From contig NZ_JACHDP010000001.1 in the NCBI RefSeq assembly GCF_014201145.1, forward strand, positions 1 to 64,000: DNA of 64,000 nucleotides, written 5' to 3'. Position 1 is the stretch's first letter; every line of letters starts with the position of its first letter. Positions 8,674 through 18,985 of this stretch are shown piece by piece. The position numbers and the translations under genes are program-made. Under the pieces are notes generated by a model. It searched no databases, was not told where the DNA came from, and saw only the letters and a program-made list of their open reading frames with translations. The DNA is from Micromonospora parathelypteridis (GTDB lineage: Bacteria > Actinomycetota > Actinomycetes > Mycobacteriales > Micromonosporaceae).

Positions 8674-9488
8674 AGTTTTCCTCCTCGGTGGTCGCGGCGG
8701 GCCGGGACCAGCAGCGTCGACAGGTACGGCAGATCGTGCTCGGCGTCGTCGACCGGACCGATCCGTTCGCCGGGCAGCCCCAGGCTGCTCCCGAGCACCG
8801 CGTCGGCGAGCCGGCCCTGTCGGCGCAGCTCGGCGAGCAGGTCCGGGTGCCGCCGCCACCCCTTGTAGACGACCACGGTGCCCGGCCCGGCGAGGGCGTC
8901 GGCGAACAGCGCCAGGCCGGCGGTGGCGGGCAGCAGGGTCAGCGGCTCGCGCCCCTCGGAGAGTGGGGTGCCGCTGCGTGCCGCCAACTCCTGCATCGCG
9001 GTGACACCGGGCACGGTTGCTACCCGCACCGCCGGGCGCAGCGCCCGGACGCTCTGCGCGAGGTAGCCGAAGGTGGAGTAGACGTTGGGGTCGCCGATGG
9101 TGGCGAACGCCAACGACCGTGCGCCCGCGTCGATCGCCTCGACCACCACCCGGGCCGCATCGTCCCAGGCCGCCGCGCGACGCGCGGTCACTCCACCCCG
9201 GTCGTCCAGGGCGAACGGCAGCCGGCGCAGCCGGTCCGCCGCGACGTAGGACCGCACGGTCCGCTCGGCCCGCCCGGCGTCCGCGCCCGACGGCGTCGGA
9301 CCGGCGGTCGCGGTGGGCTCGGCCCGATCCGCCATCACGGGTACGAAGACCACGTCGGCCTCGCCGAGGACCCGCACCGCCTTGACGGTGAGCAGTTCCG
9401 GGTCGCCCGGGCCGACGCCCACCCCGGTCAGCGTGGCGTCGCTCGACCCGGCGTGCGCTGCGGCGGCGGAACCATCGGCGGCACTCAT
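8670..9488 (-). CDS. cobI: Precorrin-2 C20-methyltransferase (CobI/CbiL)
   Basis: The 272-residue protein has GVGVGPGDPELLTVKAVRVL, FVPVMADR and TIGDPNVYSTFGYL, features of the CobI/CbiL methylase that makes precorrin-3 or its cobalt form. A proline/alanine-rich stretch after FVPVMADR is probably a surface loop. ATG overlaps the cobB stop (ATGA). Confidence 0.94.
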   Translation of the reverse strand: MSAADGSAAAAHAGSSDATLTGVGVGPGDPELLTVKAVRVLGEADVVFVPVMADRAEPTATAGPTPSGADAGRAERTVRSYVAADRLRRLPFALDDRGGVTARRAAAWDDAARVVVEAIDAGARSLAFATIGDPNVYSTFGYLAQSVRALRPAVRVATVPGVTAMQELAARSGTPLSEGREPLTLLPATAGLALFADALAGPGTVVVYKGWRRHPDLLAELRRQGRLADAVLGSSLGLPGERIGPVDDAEHDLPYLSTLLVPARRDHRGGKL

Positions 9489-10846
9489 CGGCACGCCTCG
9501 ACCAGCCGGCGGGCCGCGGCGGGGTGACCGGCCCAGTGGGTGTGCAGGTAGGAGGCGTGCACCTGGCCGGTGACGAAGCCGTGCTCCGCGTCGTCCCAAC
9601 GCCACGCCGGCTGATCGCCGTGGCGCGGGTCGGTGGTCGTGCGGTGGAACTCGTGGCCGCGTACGCCCTCGCCGGCGCGGGCCACCGGGGAGTCGCTGAC
9701 CGCCACCGCCTCGCGGTAGCCGAGGGTGAGCCGGCCGGTCATCCGGGCGGTCAGGTCCAGCCGGCCGCACATCGGCACGTCGTCCAGGGATCGTCCGAGG
9801 TAGAGCAGCCCGGCGCACTCGGCCACGATCGGCCCGTCGAAGTCGGCCAGCTCGGCGCGGAGCGCGGCGTTGCCGGCCAGCGCCTCGGCGTACGCCTCGG
9901 GGAAGCCGCCGCCGATCACCACCGCGCGGGTGCCGGCGGGCAGTGCCGCATCGCGCAGCGGGTCGACGGTGACGACGTCCGCGCCGGCCGCGGCGAGCAG
10001 TTCGGCGGTCTCCGCGTACGAGAAGGTGAAGGCCGGACCACCGGCGAGCGCGACAAGTGGCCGCTCTGCGCCGGCCGGCCCGCCGACGGCGGCGACCGGG
10101 TCCCAGGCCGGGGTGGTCAGCGCCGGGGCGGTGCGGGCCAGGTCGAGCACCGCGTCGAGGTCCACGGTGGCCTCGACCAGCTCGGCGAGCGCGGTGACGA
10201 TGGCGAGGGACTCGGGTGCCCGCTCGGCGACCGGCACCAACCCGAGGTGCCGGGCTGGCGCGGCGACCTCGGCGGCGCGGGTGACGGCCCCGAGCACCGG
10301 CACGCCCACCTCAGCGAGGGCGTCGCGCAGCAGCGTCTCGTGTCGGGGTGAGCCGACCCGGTTGAGGATCACCCCGCCGATGCGCACGGCCGGGTCGAAC
10401 GCCGCCATGCCCAGCGTCAGCGCGGCGGCCGACCGACCCTGGGCGGTGGTGTCCAGCACCAGCAGCACGGGCGCCTCGATGAGCCGGGCGACGTGCGCGG
10501 TGGAGGCGTAGTCGCGGCGGCCGACCGCGCCGTCATGGAGACCCATGACGCCCTCCACCACGGCGATGTCGGCGGGCGTGGGGACGCTCGCGCCGTGCCG
10601 CAGCAGCGGGGCGATCCGCTCGGCCCCGACCAGGAACGGGTCGAGGTTGCGGCCGGCCCGACCGGCGGCGAGGGCGTGGTAGCCGGGGTCGATGTAGTCC
10701 GGACCGACCTTGTGCGGGCTGACGGTCAGGCCGCGACGGCGCAGCGCGGCGAGCAGCCCGGTGGCCACGGTCGTCTTGCCGTGACCACTGGCCGGCGCGG
10801 CGACGACCACCCGGGGCAGCGGCCACGGTTCGGTGGGGACGGTCAC
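9485..10846 (-). CDS. cobB: Cobyrinate a,c-diamide synthase (CobB/CbiA)
   Basis: The 453-residue enzyme has an N-terminal P-loop (PASGHGKTT, residues 18-26) followed by HKVGPDYIDPGYH, then a C-terminal class I glutaminase-like domain with the nucleophile in IVAECAGLLYLG and a GHEFHRTT segment. It amidates the a and c carboxylates of the ring using glutamine and ATP. GTG start overlaps the cobO stop (GTGA). Its product is the substrate of CobO, encoded next to it. Confidence 0.95.
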   Translation of the reverse strand: MTVPTEPWPLPRVVVAAPASGHGKTTVATGLLAALRRRGLTVSPHKVGPDYIDPGYHALAAGRAGRNLDPFLVGAERIAPLLRHGASVPTPADIAVVEGVMGLHDGAVGRRDYASTAHVARLIEAPVLLVLDTTAQGRSAAALTLGMAAFDPAVRIGGVILNRVGSPRHETLLRDALAEVGVPVLGAVTRAAEVAAPARHLGLVPVAERAPESLAIVTALAELVEATVDLDAVLDLARTAPALTTPAWDPVAAVGGPAGAERPLVALAGGPAFTFSYAETAELLAAAGADVVTVDPLRDAALPAGTRAVVIGGGFPEAYAEALAGNAALRAELADFDGPIVAECAGLLYLGRSLDDVPMCGRLDLTARMTGRLTLGYREAVAVSDSPVARAGEGVRGHEFHRTTTDPRHGDQPAWRWDDAEHGFVTGQVHASYLHTHWAGHPAAARRLVEACR

Positions 10847-11454
10847 CACTCGATGCCCTTCTGGCCCTTCTGGCCGGCGTCCATCGGGTGCTTGACCTTG
10901 GTCAGTTCGGCCACCAGGTCGGCGGCGGCGACCAGGCGCGGGTCGGCGTCCCGGCCGGTGATCACCACGTGCTGGAAGCCGGGCCGGTCGGCCAGGGTGG
11001 CGACCACCTCGTCGACGTCCACCCAGCCCCACTTCATCGGGTAGGTGAACTCGTCCAGCACGTACAGCCCGTAGCGCTCGGCGGCCAGGTCACGCTGGAT
11101 CTGCCGCCAGCCCTCCAGGGCGTCGGCGGCGTGGTCGGCGTCGCCGCCGCGCTGGATCCACGACCAGCCCTCGCCCATCTTGTGCCAGGCCACCGGTGCG
11201 CCCTGGCCGGTACGCTCGTGCACCTCGCCGAGGGCGCGGAAGGCGTTCTCCTCCCCCACCCGCCACTTGGCACTCTTGACGAACTGGAACACCCCGACCG
11301 GCAGGCCGGCCGTCCAGGCCCGCAGCGCCAACCCGAAGGCCGCCGTCGACTTCCCCTTCATCTGTCCGGTGTGGACCATCAACAGTGGCCGATGCCGCCG
11401 CTGCCGGGTGGTCAACCCGTCGGCGGGCACGCTGCTCGGCTGTCCCTGCGGCAT
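10843..11454 (-). CDS. cobO: Cob(I)yrinic acid a,c-diamide adenosyltransferase (CobO/BtuR)
   Basis: The 203-residue protein has the BtuR-type P-loop GQMKGKST (residues 30-37), FQFVKSAKW, WIQRGGDADHA, the YVLDEFTYPMKWGWVD segment and the TGRDADPRLVAAADLVAE tail. It transfers the 5'-deoxyadenosyl group of ATP to Co(I). It is separated from the upstream chelatase gene by about 75 bases containing a palindromic element, the only real gap in the operon after cobN. Confidence 0.95.
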   Translation of the reverse strand: MPQGQPSSVPADGLTTRQRRHRPLLMVHTGQMKGKSTAAFGLALRAWTAGLPVGVFQFVKSAKWRVGEENAFRALGEVHERTGQGAPVAWHKMGEGWSWIQRGGDADHAADALEGWRQIQRDLAAERYGLYVLDEFTYPMKWGWVDVDEVVATLADRPGFQHVVITGRDADPRLVAAADLVAELTKVKHPMDAGQKGQKGIEW

Positions 11455-11493
11455 CAGCTGTCTCCCCTGCTCGTCACGCCCACGCCCGTTCCT

Positions 11494-11570
11494 CCCGCGA
11501 TCTTGCAGTTTCGGTCTGCCATAAGTGCGTTATGTCCCCTGTGCCGCGACCGGAACTGCAAGATCGCGGG
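11494..11570. repeat. Palindromic intergenic element with 23-bp arms
   Basis: Left arm 11494-11516 and right arm 11548-11570 are near-perfect inverted copies (core CGCGATCTTGCAGTT; one mismatch), with a 31-bp centre. It lies between chlID and cobO and supplies the last codons and the TAA stop of chlID. It could fold into an RNA hairpin that attenuates transcription or protects an mRNA end, or be a mobile palindrome. The sequence does not resemble a simple U-tailed terminator. Confidence 0.85.
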
Positions 11571-13749
11571 CATGGGGGCGGGGGTGGGGGTGGGTTAGGG
11601 CGGTCAGGGGGTGTAGCGGGGCAGTTAGCTGGGTTGCCAGGTGACTCGCCAGGTGCAGGCGTACCGGGCCGGACTCGCAGTCGATCACCACGCACGGGGC
11701 TCCGGTTGCCGCGAGGACCGCTGCCGCTCCCGCCGAACGGTCCAGCGGGCGGTTGCCCGCGGTGGCCCGGCCGTCGGTGACGATGAGAACCAGGGGGCGG
11801 CGCTTCGGGTCACGCAACCGCTCCACCCGCAGCAGGTCGGCCGCCGCGAGCAGCCCCTCGGCCAACGGCGTACGCCCACCGGTGGGCAACTCGGCCAGCC
11901 GGGTCGAGGCGGCCAGCACCGACGAGGTGGCCGGCAGCAACGTACGGGCGCCGGCCCCCCGGAAGGCGATCACCGCGACCTTGTCCCGCCGCTGGTAGGC
12001 GTCGGTGAGCAGAGCGAGCACCGCGTCCTTCACGGAGGTCATCCGCTGCCGGGCACCCATCGAGCCGCTCGCGTCCACCACGAACAGCACCAGGTTGCCC
12101 TCGCGCCCCTCCCGGACCGCCTCGCGCACGTCGTTCGGGCGTAGCCGCAGGGGGCCGCTCAGCCGTCCCCGGGAGGTCTGGTGCGGCGCGGCGGCGCGGA
12201 CCGTCGCCGGCAGGTGCAGCGCCCCGACCCGACCCGTCGGCACCCGGGCTCCGGCGGTGCGCCCCCGGCCGGTGCGGGCACGGGAGCGCCGGCCGGGCAC
12301 CCCGTCACCCACCCCGGGCGCGGTGAGCACCCGCGCCTTCAACCCACCCCGGGGTACGGCCACCGGCTGAGCTCCCCCGCCGCTGCCCCGCCCACGGGTC
12401 GGGTCGTCGTCATCGCCTCGGGCGGCCCCTTCCCGACTGCCGCCGGCCCCCGCGTGCTGACCGTGCCCGCCCTGATCGTCCGTTGGCCATCCGCTGTCGT
12501 CAGCCCCGCTCGGCCCCTCGGTACGCCCGTCCGAGCCAGGGCTGTCCTCGGCCGCCGGCTCCCCGGTCGAACCGGGTTCACCCTGGTCGCCGCTGCCGTC
12601 GGAGCCGCTCGGGTCACCGCCCTGCGCGCCACCGCCCGCCGGACCGGCACCGCCGTCCGGGCCACCGCCGTCGGGGCCACCGCCGTCGGGGCCACGGTCA
12701 TCCGGGCCATCGTCGTCCGGGTCGTCGGGGTGCGCGTCCTGGGCACGCTGCAACGCCTCGTCGAGGCGCTTCTCGTCCAACCCGGGAGTGTCGAACGGGT
12801 CGCGGCGACGACGGTGCGGCAGAGCCAGCCGGGCGGCCACCCGGACGTCGTCGATGGTGACCCGGTCCCGGCCGTGCCAGGCGGCGTGGGCGAGGGCGGC
12901 ACGGGCGGTGACGATGTCGGCGCGCATTCCGTCCACGTCGAACGCGGCGCACACCTCGGCGATCTGCCGCAACGCGGCGTCCGGGAGTCGTACGCCGGGA
13001 AGCCGGCGGCGTGCGGCGGCCACCTGGCGGGCGACCTCCGCGTCGGCGTCGGCCCAGCGGGCGGCGAAGCCGGCCGGGTCGGCGTCGGCGGCGAGCCGGC
13101 GACGGACCACCTCGACCCGGACCTCCGGGTCACGGCTGGCGCCCACCTCGACGGTGAGCCCGAACCGGTCGAGCAGCTGCGGGCGCAGCTCCCCCTCCTC
13201 CGGGTTCATCGTGCCCACCAGCAGGAACCGGGCGGCATGGCTGACCGAGACGCCCTCCCGCTCGACGTGGCTGCGACCCATCGCCGCCGCGTCGAGCAGC
13301 AGGTCGACGAGGTGGTCGTGCAGCAGGTTGACCTCGTCGACGTAGAGGACACCTCGGTGCGCGGCGGCGAGCAGGCCCGGTTCGAAGGCGCGTACGCCCT
13401 CGCCGAGGGCCTTCTCCAGATCCAGTGAGCCGACCACCCGGTCCTCGGCGGCACCGACCGGCAGCTCCACCAGTCGGGCGGGGTGGGTCTCGGCAGCGGC
13501 GCCAACGGGGTGCGGGCCATCCGGACAGGCCGGGTCGGGCTCGGCCGGGTCACAGCCGAAGCGGCAACCGGCGACCCGGCGGACCGGGGGCAGCAACGCG
13601 GCGAGGGCCCGCACGGCAGTGGACTTGGCGGTCCCCTTCTCGCCCCGCACCAGCACCCCGCCGATCGTCGGGGAGACCGCGTTGAGCAGCAACGCCAGTC
13701 GCATGTCGGCCATGCCGAGCACAGCGCTGAACGGATAGGTCGCGCTCAT
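11530..13749 (-). CDS. Fused chelatase AAA+/VWA subunit (ChlI-ChlD), putative CobN partner
   Basis: The 739-residue protein joins an AAA+ motor (Walker [10 protein letters not shown] at 36-44, Walker B-like [28 protein letters not shown]) to a C-terminal von Willebrand A domain with MIDAS motif DASGSM. They are linked by about 180 residues very rich in Asp, Gly, Pro and Ser. In actinobacteria such fused subunits are thought to replace CobS and CobT as the ATP-driven partner of CobN. Its ATG overlaps the cobN stop by 4 bases, which supports that. The last 14 residues and the stop are read from the palindromic element. Confidence 0.92.
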   Translation of the reverse strand: MSATYPFSAVLGMADMRLALLLNAVSPTIGGVLVRGEKGTAKSTAVRALAALLPPVRRVAGCRFGCDPAEPDPACPDGPHPVGAAAETHPARLVELPVGAAEDRVVGSLDLEKALGEGVRAFEPGLLAAAHRGVLYVDEVNLLHDHLVDLLLDAAAMGRSHVEREGVSVSHAARFLLVGTMNPEEGELRPQLLDRFGLTVEVGASRDPEVRVEVVRRRLAADADPAGFAARWADADAEVARQVAAARRRLPGVRLPDAALRQIAEVCAAFDVDGMRADIVTARAALAHAAWHGRDRVTIDDVRVAARLALPHRRRRDPFDTPGLDEKRLDEALQRAQDAHPDDPDDDGPDDRGPDGGGPDGGGPDGGAGPAGGGAQGGDPSGSDGSGDQGEPGSTGEPAAEDSPGSDGRTEGPSGADDSGWPTDDQGGHGQHAGAGGSREGAARGDDDDPTRGRGSGGGAQPVAVPRGGLKARVLTAPGVGDGVPGRRSRARTGRGRTAGARVPTGRVGALHLPATVRAAAPHQTSRGRLSGPLRLRPNDVREAVREGREGNLVLFVVDASGSMGARQRMTSVKDAVLALLTDAYQRRDKVAVIAFRGAGARTLLPATSSVLAASTRLAELPTGGRTPLAEGLLAAADLLRVERLRDPKRRPLVLIVTDGRATAGNRPLDRSAGAAAVLAATGAPCVVIDCESGPVRLHLASHLATQLTAPLHPLTALTHPHPRPHARDLAVPVAAQGT

Positions 13750-16700
13750 GCCCGGTCCTCCAGGTCGCCCTCGCTGGCCAGGTACGTGTCGCGCAGCCGG
13801 TCGAGGGTGGCCGGCTCGGGTTTGGCCCACAGCCCCCGGTCGGCGGCCTCCAACAGCCGCTCGGTGATGCCATGCAGCGCCCACGGGTTGGACTGCTCCA
13901 GGAACTCCCGGGTCGTCTCGTCGAAGAGGTACGCGGCGGCCAGGTGCTCGTACATCCAGTCGTCGACCACGCCCGCGGTGGCGTCGTAGCCGAACAGGTA
14001 GTCCACGGTGGCGGCCAGCTCGAACGCGCCCTTGTAGCCGTGCCGGCGCATCGCGGCGATCCACTTCGGGTTGACCACCCGGGCCCGGAACACCCGCCGG
14101 GTCTCCTCGCCCAGCGTTCGGGTACGCACGTCGTGCGGCATCGCCGAGTCACCCACGTACGCCTGCGGTGACGTGCCGGTGAGGTGACGGACCATCGCCA
14201 CCATCCCGCCGTGGTACTGGAAGTAGTCGTCGGAGTCCACGATGTCGTGCTCGCGGGTGTCCTGGTTCTTCACCGCCACGGCGATCCGGGCGAAGGAACG
14301 TTCCATGTCGGCGCGCGCCTCCCGCCCGTCCAGGCCCCGGCCGTAGGCGTAGCCGCCCCACACCGCGTACACCTCGGCCAGGTCGGCGTCGCTGCGCCAG
14401 GTCCGGGCGTCGATGAGGGGCAGCAGGCCCGCGCCGTACGCCCCGGGCTTGGACCCGAAGATCCGCGCGGTGGCCCGCCGCTCGTCGCCGTGCTCGGCGA
14501 GGTCGGCGGCGACATGCGCCCGCAGGTAGTTCTCCTCGTCCGGTTCGTCCAGGGCGGCGACCCGTCGGACGGCGTCGTCGAGCAGCGCCACGACGTGCGG
14601 GAACGCGTCGCGGAAGAACCCGGAGATGCGCACGGTGACGTCGACGCGGGGCCGGCCCAGCTCGGCGGTCGACACCACCTCGGTGCCGGTGACCCGCCGG
14701 GACCGGTCGTCCCAGACGGGCCGGCAGCCCAGCAGCGCGAGCACCTCGGCGATGTCGTCGCCCTGGGTCCGCATGGCGCTGGTGCCCCACACGGTCAACC
14801 CCACCGACCGGGGGTACGCCCCGGTGTCGGCGAGGTGTCGGGCCAGCAGGGAGTCGGCGAGGGCCACTCCGACGTCCCAGGCGTTGCGGCTGGGGATGGC
14901 CTTCGGGTCGACGGAGTAGAAGTTACGGCCGGTGGGCAGCACGTTGACCAGGCCACGGGTGGGTGAGCCGGACGGGCCGGGTGGCACGAACCGGCCGTCG
15001 AGCGCGCCGAGGGTGTGGGTCAACTCGTCGGTGGTCCGGTCCAGGCGGGGCACCAACTCGGTGGCGGCGAAGTGCAGCACCGCGGCGACGTCCGGGACCC
15101 GCTGGCCGGTCACCTCCTCGACCACCGTCTCGACGGCGTCGGCGTCCCAGCCGAGCGTCTCCATGCCGATGACCAACCGTCGGGCGAGGGCCTCGATCAG
15201 GTCGACGGCGTCGGCGGCGGTGCCGGCCGGGCCGTCCACCACGTCGGTCAACGTGCTGGGCAGCGCCAGCCGTCGGCCCGGCGACGCGAGCAGCTCCTGC
15301 TCGTCGAGGGAGTACGCGACGGCGAGGGCCTGCCGCAGGCCGGGCAGGGCACGGGCGCCGCCCCAGATCTGTGGCGCGCGCAGCACCGCGAGGACCAGGT
15401 TGACCCGCGGCTCACCGGTGGGCGCGTCGGCGAGGATGTGCAGCCCGTCGCGGATCTGCACGTCCTTGACCTCGCAGAGGTACCCGTCGAGGTGCAGCAC
15501 GAAGTCGTCGAAGTCGTCCGCGTCGGGCATCGCCTCGGCGTGCAGGTCGTGGTGCAGCTCGGCGGCACGCACCAGGTCCCAGATCTGCGCCCGCACGGTG
15601 GGCACCTTGGCCGGGTCGAGCGCCTGCACGGTCGCGTACTCGTCGAGTAGTTGCTCCAGCTTGGCCAGGTCGCCGTAGGTCTCGGCGCGAGCCATCGGCG
15701 GCACCAGGTGGTCGATCACCACGGCGTGCGCCCGCCGCTTGGCCTGGGTGCCCTCGCCCGGGTCGTTGACGATGAACGGGTAGACCAGCGGCAGGTCACT
15801 GAGGACCGCGTCGGGTGCGCAGTCGGCGGCCAGGCCGAGGCCCTTGCCGGGCAGCCACTCCAGGGTGCCGTGCTTGCCCAGGTGGACCACGGCGTCCGCA
15901 CCGAAGCCGCCGTCGGCGGCCGGCGCGGACAACCAGCGGTACGCGGCCAGGTAGTGGTGGCTGGGCGGCAGGTCCGGGTCGTGGTAGATGGCGATCGGGT
16001 TCTCCCCGAAGCCGCGTGGCGGCTGGATCAGCAGCACCACGTTGCCGAAGCGCAGCCCGGCGAGCACGATGTCGCCGCCGTCGGTGTAGAGCTCGCCAGG
16101 CGGCTCGCCCCAGTGCTCCCGCATCCGCTCGCGCAACTCGGCCGGCACCTGGTCGAACCACCGCTGGTACGTCTGCCCCGGTATCCGGGCCTCGGCGGCG
16201 GCCAACTGCTCCGGGGTGAGCCACTCCACGTCGTGACCGCCGGCGGCGATCAGCGCGTGGATCAGCGCGTCGCCGTCGTCGGGCACCGGCGCGTCGCCCA
16301 GGTGGTAACCGGCCGCGGCGAGCGCGGCGAGCAGCCGGACCGCCGAGACCGGGGTGTCCAGCCCGACGGCGTTGCCGACGCGGGAGTGTTTGGTGGGGTA
16401 CGAGCTGAGCACCACGGCGACCCGCTTGTGGGCGTTCGGCACGTACCGCAGGCGGGCGTGGCGCACCGCGATGCCGGCGACGCGGGCGGCCCGCTCGGCG
16501 TCGGCGGCGTAGACGCTGAGCCCGTCGGCGTCGATCTGCTTGAACGAGAACGGCACGGTGACGATCCGGCCGTCGAACTCGGGGATGGCCACCTGCATCG
16601 CGGCGTCCAACGGGGACAGCCCGGCATCGCTGTTGGCCCACTGCTCTCGGGTGCTGGTCAGGCAGAGCGCCTGGATGATCGGCACGTCCAGGGCGGCCAG

Positions 16701-17414
16701 CGCGCCGACGTCCCAGGCGTCCTCGTCGCCTCCACCGGAGGCGTCCGCGGCGACCGCGCCACCGGCCGCGAGCACGGTGACCAGCAGCGCGTCGCAGCGG
16801 GCGAAGAGCCCGAGCGGGCCGGCGCCCGCGGTCAGCCCGCGCAGCGAACCGCAGAAGATCGGCAGCGGATTGCCGCCGGCCGCGCGTACCGCCTCGGCGA
16901 GCACGTCGACGAACCCGGTGTTCCCGGCCAGCGCGTGTGCGCGGTAGAAGACGATGCCCACGGTGGGCCGGTCCGGGTCGGCGGGGTGCTCCCCGTGCAC
17001 GCCGTAGGCGGGGGTCGGCGCGGGCGGGGTGAACCCCTCGCCGGTGAGCAACACCGTGTCGGACAGGAACCGGGCCAGCTGCCCCAGGTTGTCCGGCCCG
17101 CCCTCGACCAGGTACGCCAGCGCCTGGGTGACGACACCGGACGGCACGGTGGAGATGGCCATCAGCTCCGCGTCGGGTAGCGCCTCGCCGCCGAGCACGA
17201 CCGTCGGGACGCCGGTGGCGAGCACCGCGGCGAGGCCGTCCGGCCACGCCTGCCGACCCCCGAGCAGGCGTACGACGACGAGATCGACCCCGTCGAGCAG
17301 GGCGGGCACCTCGTCGGCGGCGACCCGCGCGGGGTTGGCCAGCCGGTAGTCGGTGCCGCTGGCGCGGGCGGCCAGCAGGTCGGTGTCGGCGGTGGAGAGC
17401 AACAGGATGCGCAC
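13746..17414 (-). CDS. cobN: Cobaltochelatase large subunit CobN
   Basis: The 1222-residue product has full CobN/BchH length. Recognisable blocks include [15 protein letters not shown], the [17 protein letters not shown] segment and [15 protein letters not shown], ending with [29 protein letters not shown]. It binds the corrin ring and inserts cobalt with an ATPase partner encoded immediately downstream. The start is GTG. It is the first large gene after the riboswitch, 138 bases downstream of a small ORF. Confidence 0.96.
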   Translation of the reverse strand: MRILLLSTADTDLLAARASGTDYRLANPARVAADEVPALLDGVDLVVVRLLGGRQAWPDGLAAVLATGVPTVVLGGEALPDAELMAISTVPSGVVTQALAYLVEGGPDNLGQLARFLSDTVLLTGEGFTPPAPTPAYGVHGEHPADPDRPTVGIVFYRAHALAGNTGFVDVLAEAVRAAGGNPLPIFCGSLRGLTAGAGPLGLFARCDALLVTVLAAGGAVAADASGGGDEDAWDVGALAALDVPIIQALCLTSTREQWANSDAGLSPLDAAMQVAIPEFDGRIVTVPFSFKQIDADGLSVYAADAERAARVAGIAVRHARLRYVPNAHKRVAVVLSSYPTKHSRVGNAVGLDTPVSAVRLLAALAAAGYHLGDAPVPDDGDALIHALIAAGGHDVEWLTPEQLAAAEARIPGQTYQRWFDQVPAELRERMREHWGEPPGELYTDGGDIVLAGLRFGNVVLLIQPPRGFGENPIAIYHDPDLPPSHHYLAAYRWLSAPAADGGFGADAVVHLGKHGTLEWLPGKGLGLAADCAPDAVLSDLPLVYPFIVNDPGEGTQAKRRAHAVVIDHLVPPMARAETYGDLAKLEQLLDEYATVQALDPAKVPTVRAQIWDLVRAAELHHDLHAEAMPDADDFDDFVLHLDGYLCEVKDVQIRDGLHILADAPTGEPRVNLVLAVLRAPQIWGGARALPGLRQALAVAYSLDEQELLASPGRRLALPSTLTDVVDGPAGTAADAVDLIEALARRLVIGMETLGWDADAVETVVEEVTGQRVPDVAAVLHFAATELVPRLDRTTDELTHTLGALDGRFVPPGPSGSPTRGLVNVLPTGRNFYSVDPKAIPSRNAWDVGVALADSLLARHLADTGAYPRSVGLTVWGTSAMRTQGDDIAEVLALLGCRPVWDDRSRRVTGTEVVSTAELGRPRVDVTVRISGFFRDAFPHVVALLDDAVRRVAALDEPDEENYLRAHVAADLAEHGDERRATARIFGSKPGAYGAGLLPLIDARTWRSDADLAEVYAVWGGYAYGRGLDGREARADMERSFARIAVAVKNQDTREHDIVDSDDYFQYHGGMVAMVRHLTGTSPQAYVGDSAMPHDVRTRTLGEETRRVFRARVVNPKWIAAMRRHGYKGAFELAATVDYLFGYDATAGVVDDWMYEHLAAAYLFDETTREFLEQSNPWALHGITERLLEAADRGLWAKPEPATLDRLRDTYLASEGDLEDRA

Positions 17415-17552
17415 GGCGGGCTCCGGACAGTGACGCCGGGGCGCTCACGGGAGCGACCCGGCATGAGGGATGGGCGCAGGGTTCGGCAGGTACCGCGGTC
17501 CGGCCAGGTCAGCGGCGCGGGGCCGGGGACGACGGGCGGTGCGGTACGGAAC

Positions 17553-17678
17553 TCAGCAGTGAGCGGAGAGGTCGCGCCCGGGAGCCGGTGGGCCGACAAT
17601 GCTGCCGATCGTGGCGGCGGCACGGCAGCCGCACGAGCCACGACGGTATCCGTCGATGAATGAGACGTCCTGCGTCAT
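17553..17678 (-). CDS. 41-residue small ORF between the cobalamin riboswitch and cobN
   Basis: An ATG is preceded at good spacing by GAGGAGGAC and opens a 41-codon frame ending in TGA. The peptide has a GSCGCRAAAT segment and a terminal Cys (three cysteines), no clear transmembrane helix, and no family I recognise. It does not look like CbtB, the small cobalt-transport protein often found downstream of B12 riboswitches. The strong ribosome-binding site and position suggest it is translated; whether it is a functional protein or a leader is unknown. Confidence 0.55.
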   Translation of the reverse strand: MTQDVSFIDGYRRGSCGCRAAATIGSIVGPPAPGRDLSAHC

Positions 17679-17744
17679 CGGGTCCTCCTCGGGTGTCCAC
17701 GCCCTGGGGTACGTCCCGACGGCCGAAGTATCCTGGCTTCCGGA

Positions 17745-17925
17745 TCGACGCTCTTCCCCCGGCCTTCCAACCGCAGACACACGGCCGTGACTCACGAGGG
17801 GGGATCGCTCCCCGGTGACAGTGGCGGGACCGCGTCGGATTCGCACCGACTTCCTTCACTGCCGTCAGGCCGCGAATGCTGCCACACCGTCGCGCCGCCG
17901 GTCAACGCCGACCCCGGCACCGCCA
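17745..17925 (-). promoter_or_regulatory. Cobalamin riboswitch upstream of the cob operon
   Basis: Read on the minus strand, the region contains the conserved B12-aptamer core GTCGGTGCGAATCCGACGCG followed by GTCCCGCCACTGTCACCGGGGAGCG, as in actinobacterial cobalamin riboswitches, and then GAGTCACGG at the B12-box position. The 5' side (GGCGGTGCC near 17,920) is less certain, so the edges are approximate. Binding of adenosylcobalamin would reduce expression of the small ORF and the operon from cobN onward. Confidence 0.88.
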
Positions 17926-17996
17926 GACGGGTGCACTCCATTGATTCTCGCCGATCGCAAGGCGCTCGAAGCCGCGCGTCGGAATGCCCCGGGTCA

Positions 17997-18087
17997 ATGC
18001 GACGCACCCTTTGCTCCGCTTCACCCCGCACGACAGTGACGCCGCCTCTCGTCGCGTCAGTCGAAGCGGCGCAAAGGTTGGGCGCAT
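17997..18087. repeat. Long imperfect inverted repeat between riboswitch and hydrolase gene
   Basis: Arms 17997-18022 and 18063-18087 pair over most of 25 bases (shared blocks ATGCG, CCTTTGC and CCGCTTC), with a 40-base loop that can pair further. It lies in the 526-base non-coding stretch from 17,679 to 18,204, which otherwise holds the riboswitch and no convincing gene. Function is unknown. Confidence 0.55.
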
Positions 18088-18204
18088 GCGCCCTGGCCTG
18101 CGCCGATCGCCTCTGGGCGGTGCCATTCGGCGTGATCACCTACGATTGGCGCTCACCGGAGCAACGTCCGCGATCAATCTCGGGGGTCGATCAGCATCGT
18201 CGCC

Positions 18205-18912
18205 ATGCGATTCCGCCACCTCGCCGGCCGGGTCTGGCTCTGTCCGGGCGATCCCGACCCGGAGGCGGTCCAGGCCGGTGTCGCCGTCGTCGCCGACGAA
18301 CGCGGCAGTGTGATGATCGACGCCGGACAGAGCCCCGCGCACGCCCGCGAGATCCAGGCCGCGTTGACCGCCGCCGGCCTGCCGCAGCCGCGCTGGCTCG
18401 TCTACACCCACCACCACTGGGACCACGTCTGGGGCGCCTGCGCATGGCCCGGGGTGGAGATCGTCGGGCACGAAACGGCCACCGCGCTGCTTCGCGCGGA
18501 GGCCGCCCGACCGTGGAGTCACCACTATCTGCGCGAGCAGGTACGCGCCAATCCCCGCCTCGGCCCGAGCTTCCGGGCCCGGGCACGCGCGGTGGACTCC
18601 TGGAACGACTTCGCCGTCCTGCCGCCGACCCGGACCTTCACCGACGTGGACGAGCTGCCGGTGGGGGTTCGGCTGCGTCACGTCGGCGGCGGCCACGCGC
18701 CGGACTCGACCGTCGTGCTGGTGCCCGACTCGGGCGTGATGCTGCTCGGCGACTGCTTCTACCCACCGCCGGCGCATCTGCGCAGACCCGAGGACGGCCT
18801 CGACCTGGGCCTGGTCCGGCGCCTGCTCGACGACACCTACCACTGGTACGTGTCCAGCCACGCCGAGCCGATGACGCTTGAGCAGGCCCGCTCAGCCGTT
18901 GTGGCTGCCTGA
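18205..18912 (+). CDS. Metallo-beta-lactamase-fold hydrolase
   Basis: The 235-residue protein carries the metal-binding motif THHHWDH (residues 68-74), a later GGGHAPDST histidine, LLGDCFY with the bridging Asp and a SSHAEP histidine near the C-terminus. This is a complete MBL-fold active site. The family hydrolyses varied esters, thioesters and lactams, so the substrate is open. It is divergent from the cobalamin operon and convergent with the regulator gene at 18,986; no functional link to either is visible. Confidence 0.85.
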   Translation: MRFRHLAGRVWLCPGDPDPEAVQAGVAVVADERGSVMIDAGQSPAHAREIQAALTAAGLPQPRWLVYTHHHWDHVWGACAWPGVEIVGHETATALLRAEAARPWSHHYLREQVRANPRLGPSFRARARAVDSWNDFAVLPPTRTFTDVDELPVGVRLRHVGGGHAPDSTVVLVPDSGVMLLGDCFYPPPAHLRRPEDGLDLGLVRRLLDDTYHWYVSSHAEPMTLEQARSAVVAA

Positions 18913-18985
18913 GCAGACGAGCCTCAGCGGACGTGCCGCCCGGCGCGCGGACTGCGGCGACCCTGTGCCGACCCGCCGGGCCCCG

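Noticed and set aside
15796..17448. Alternative 550-codon frame on the same strand as cobN
   Set aside because: Frame-shifted shadow of cobN with extreme Arg content.
17553..17678. Considered the small ORF as cbtB
   Set aside because: It lacks the transmembrane helix and the terminal histidine motif of CbtB.
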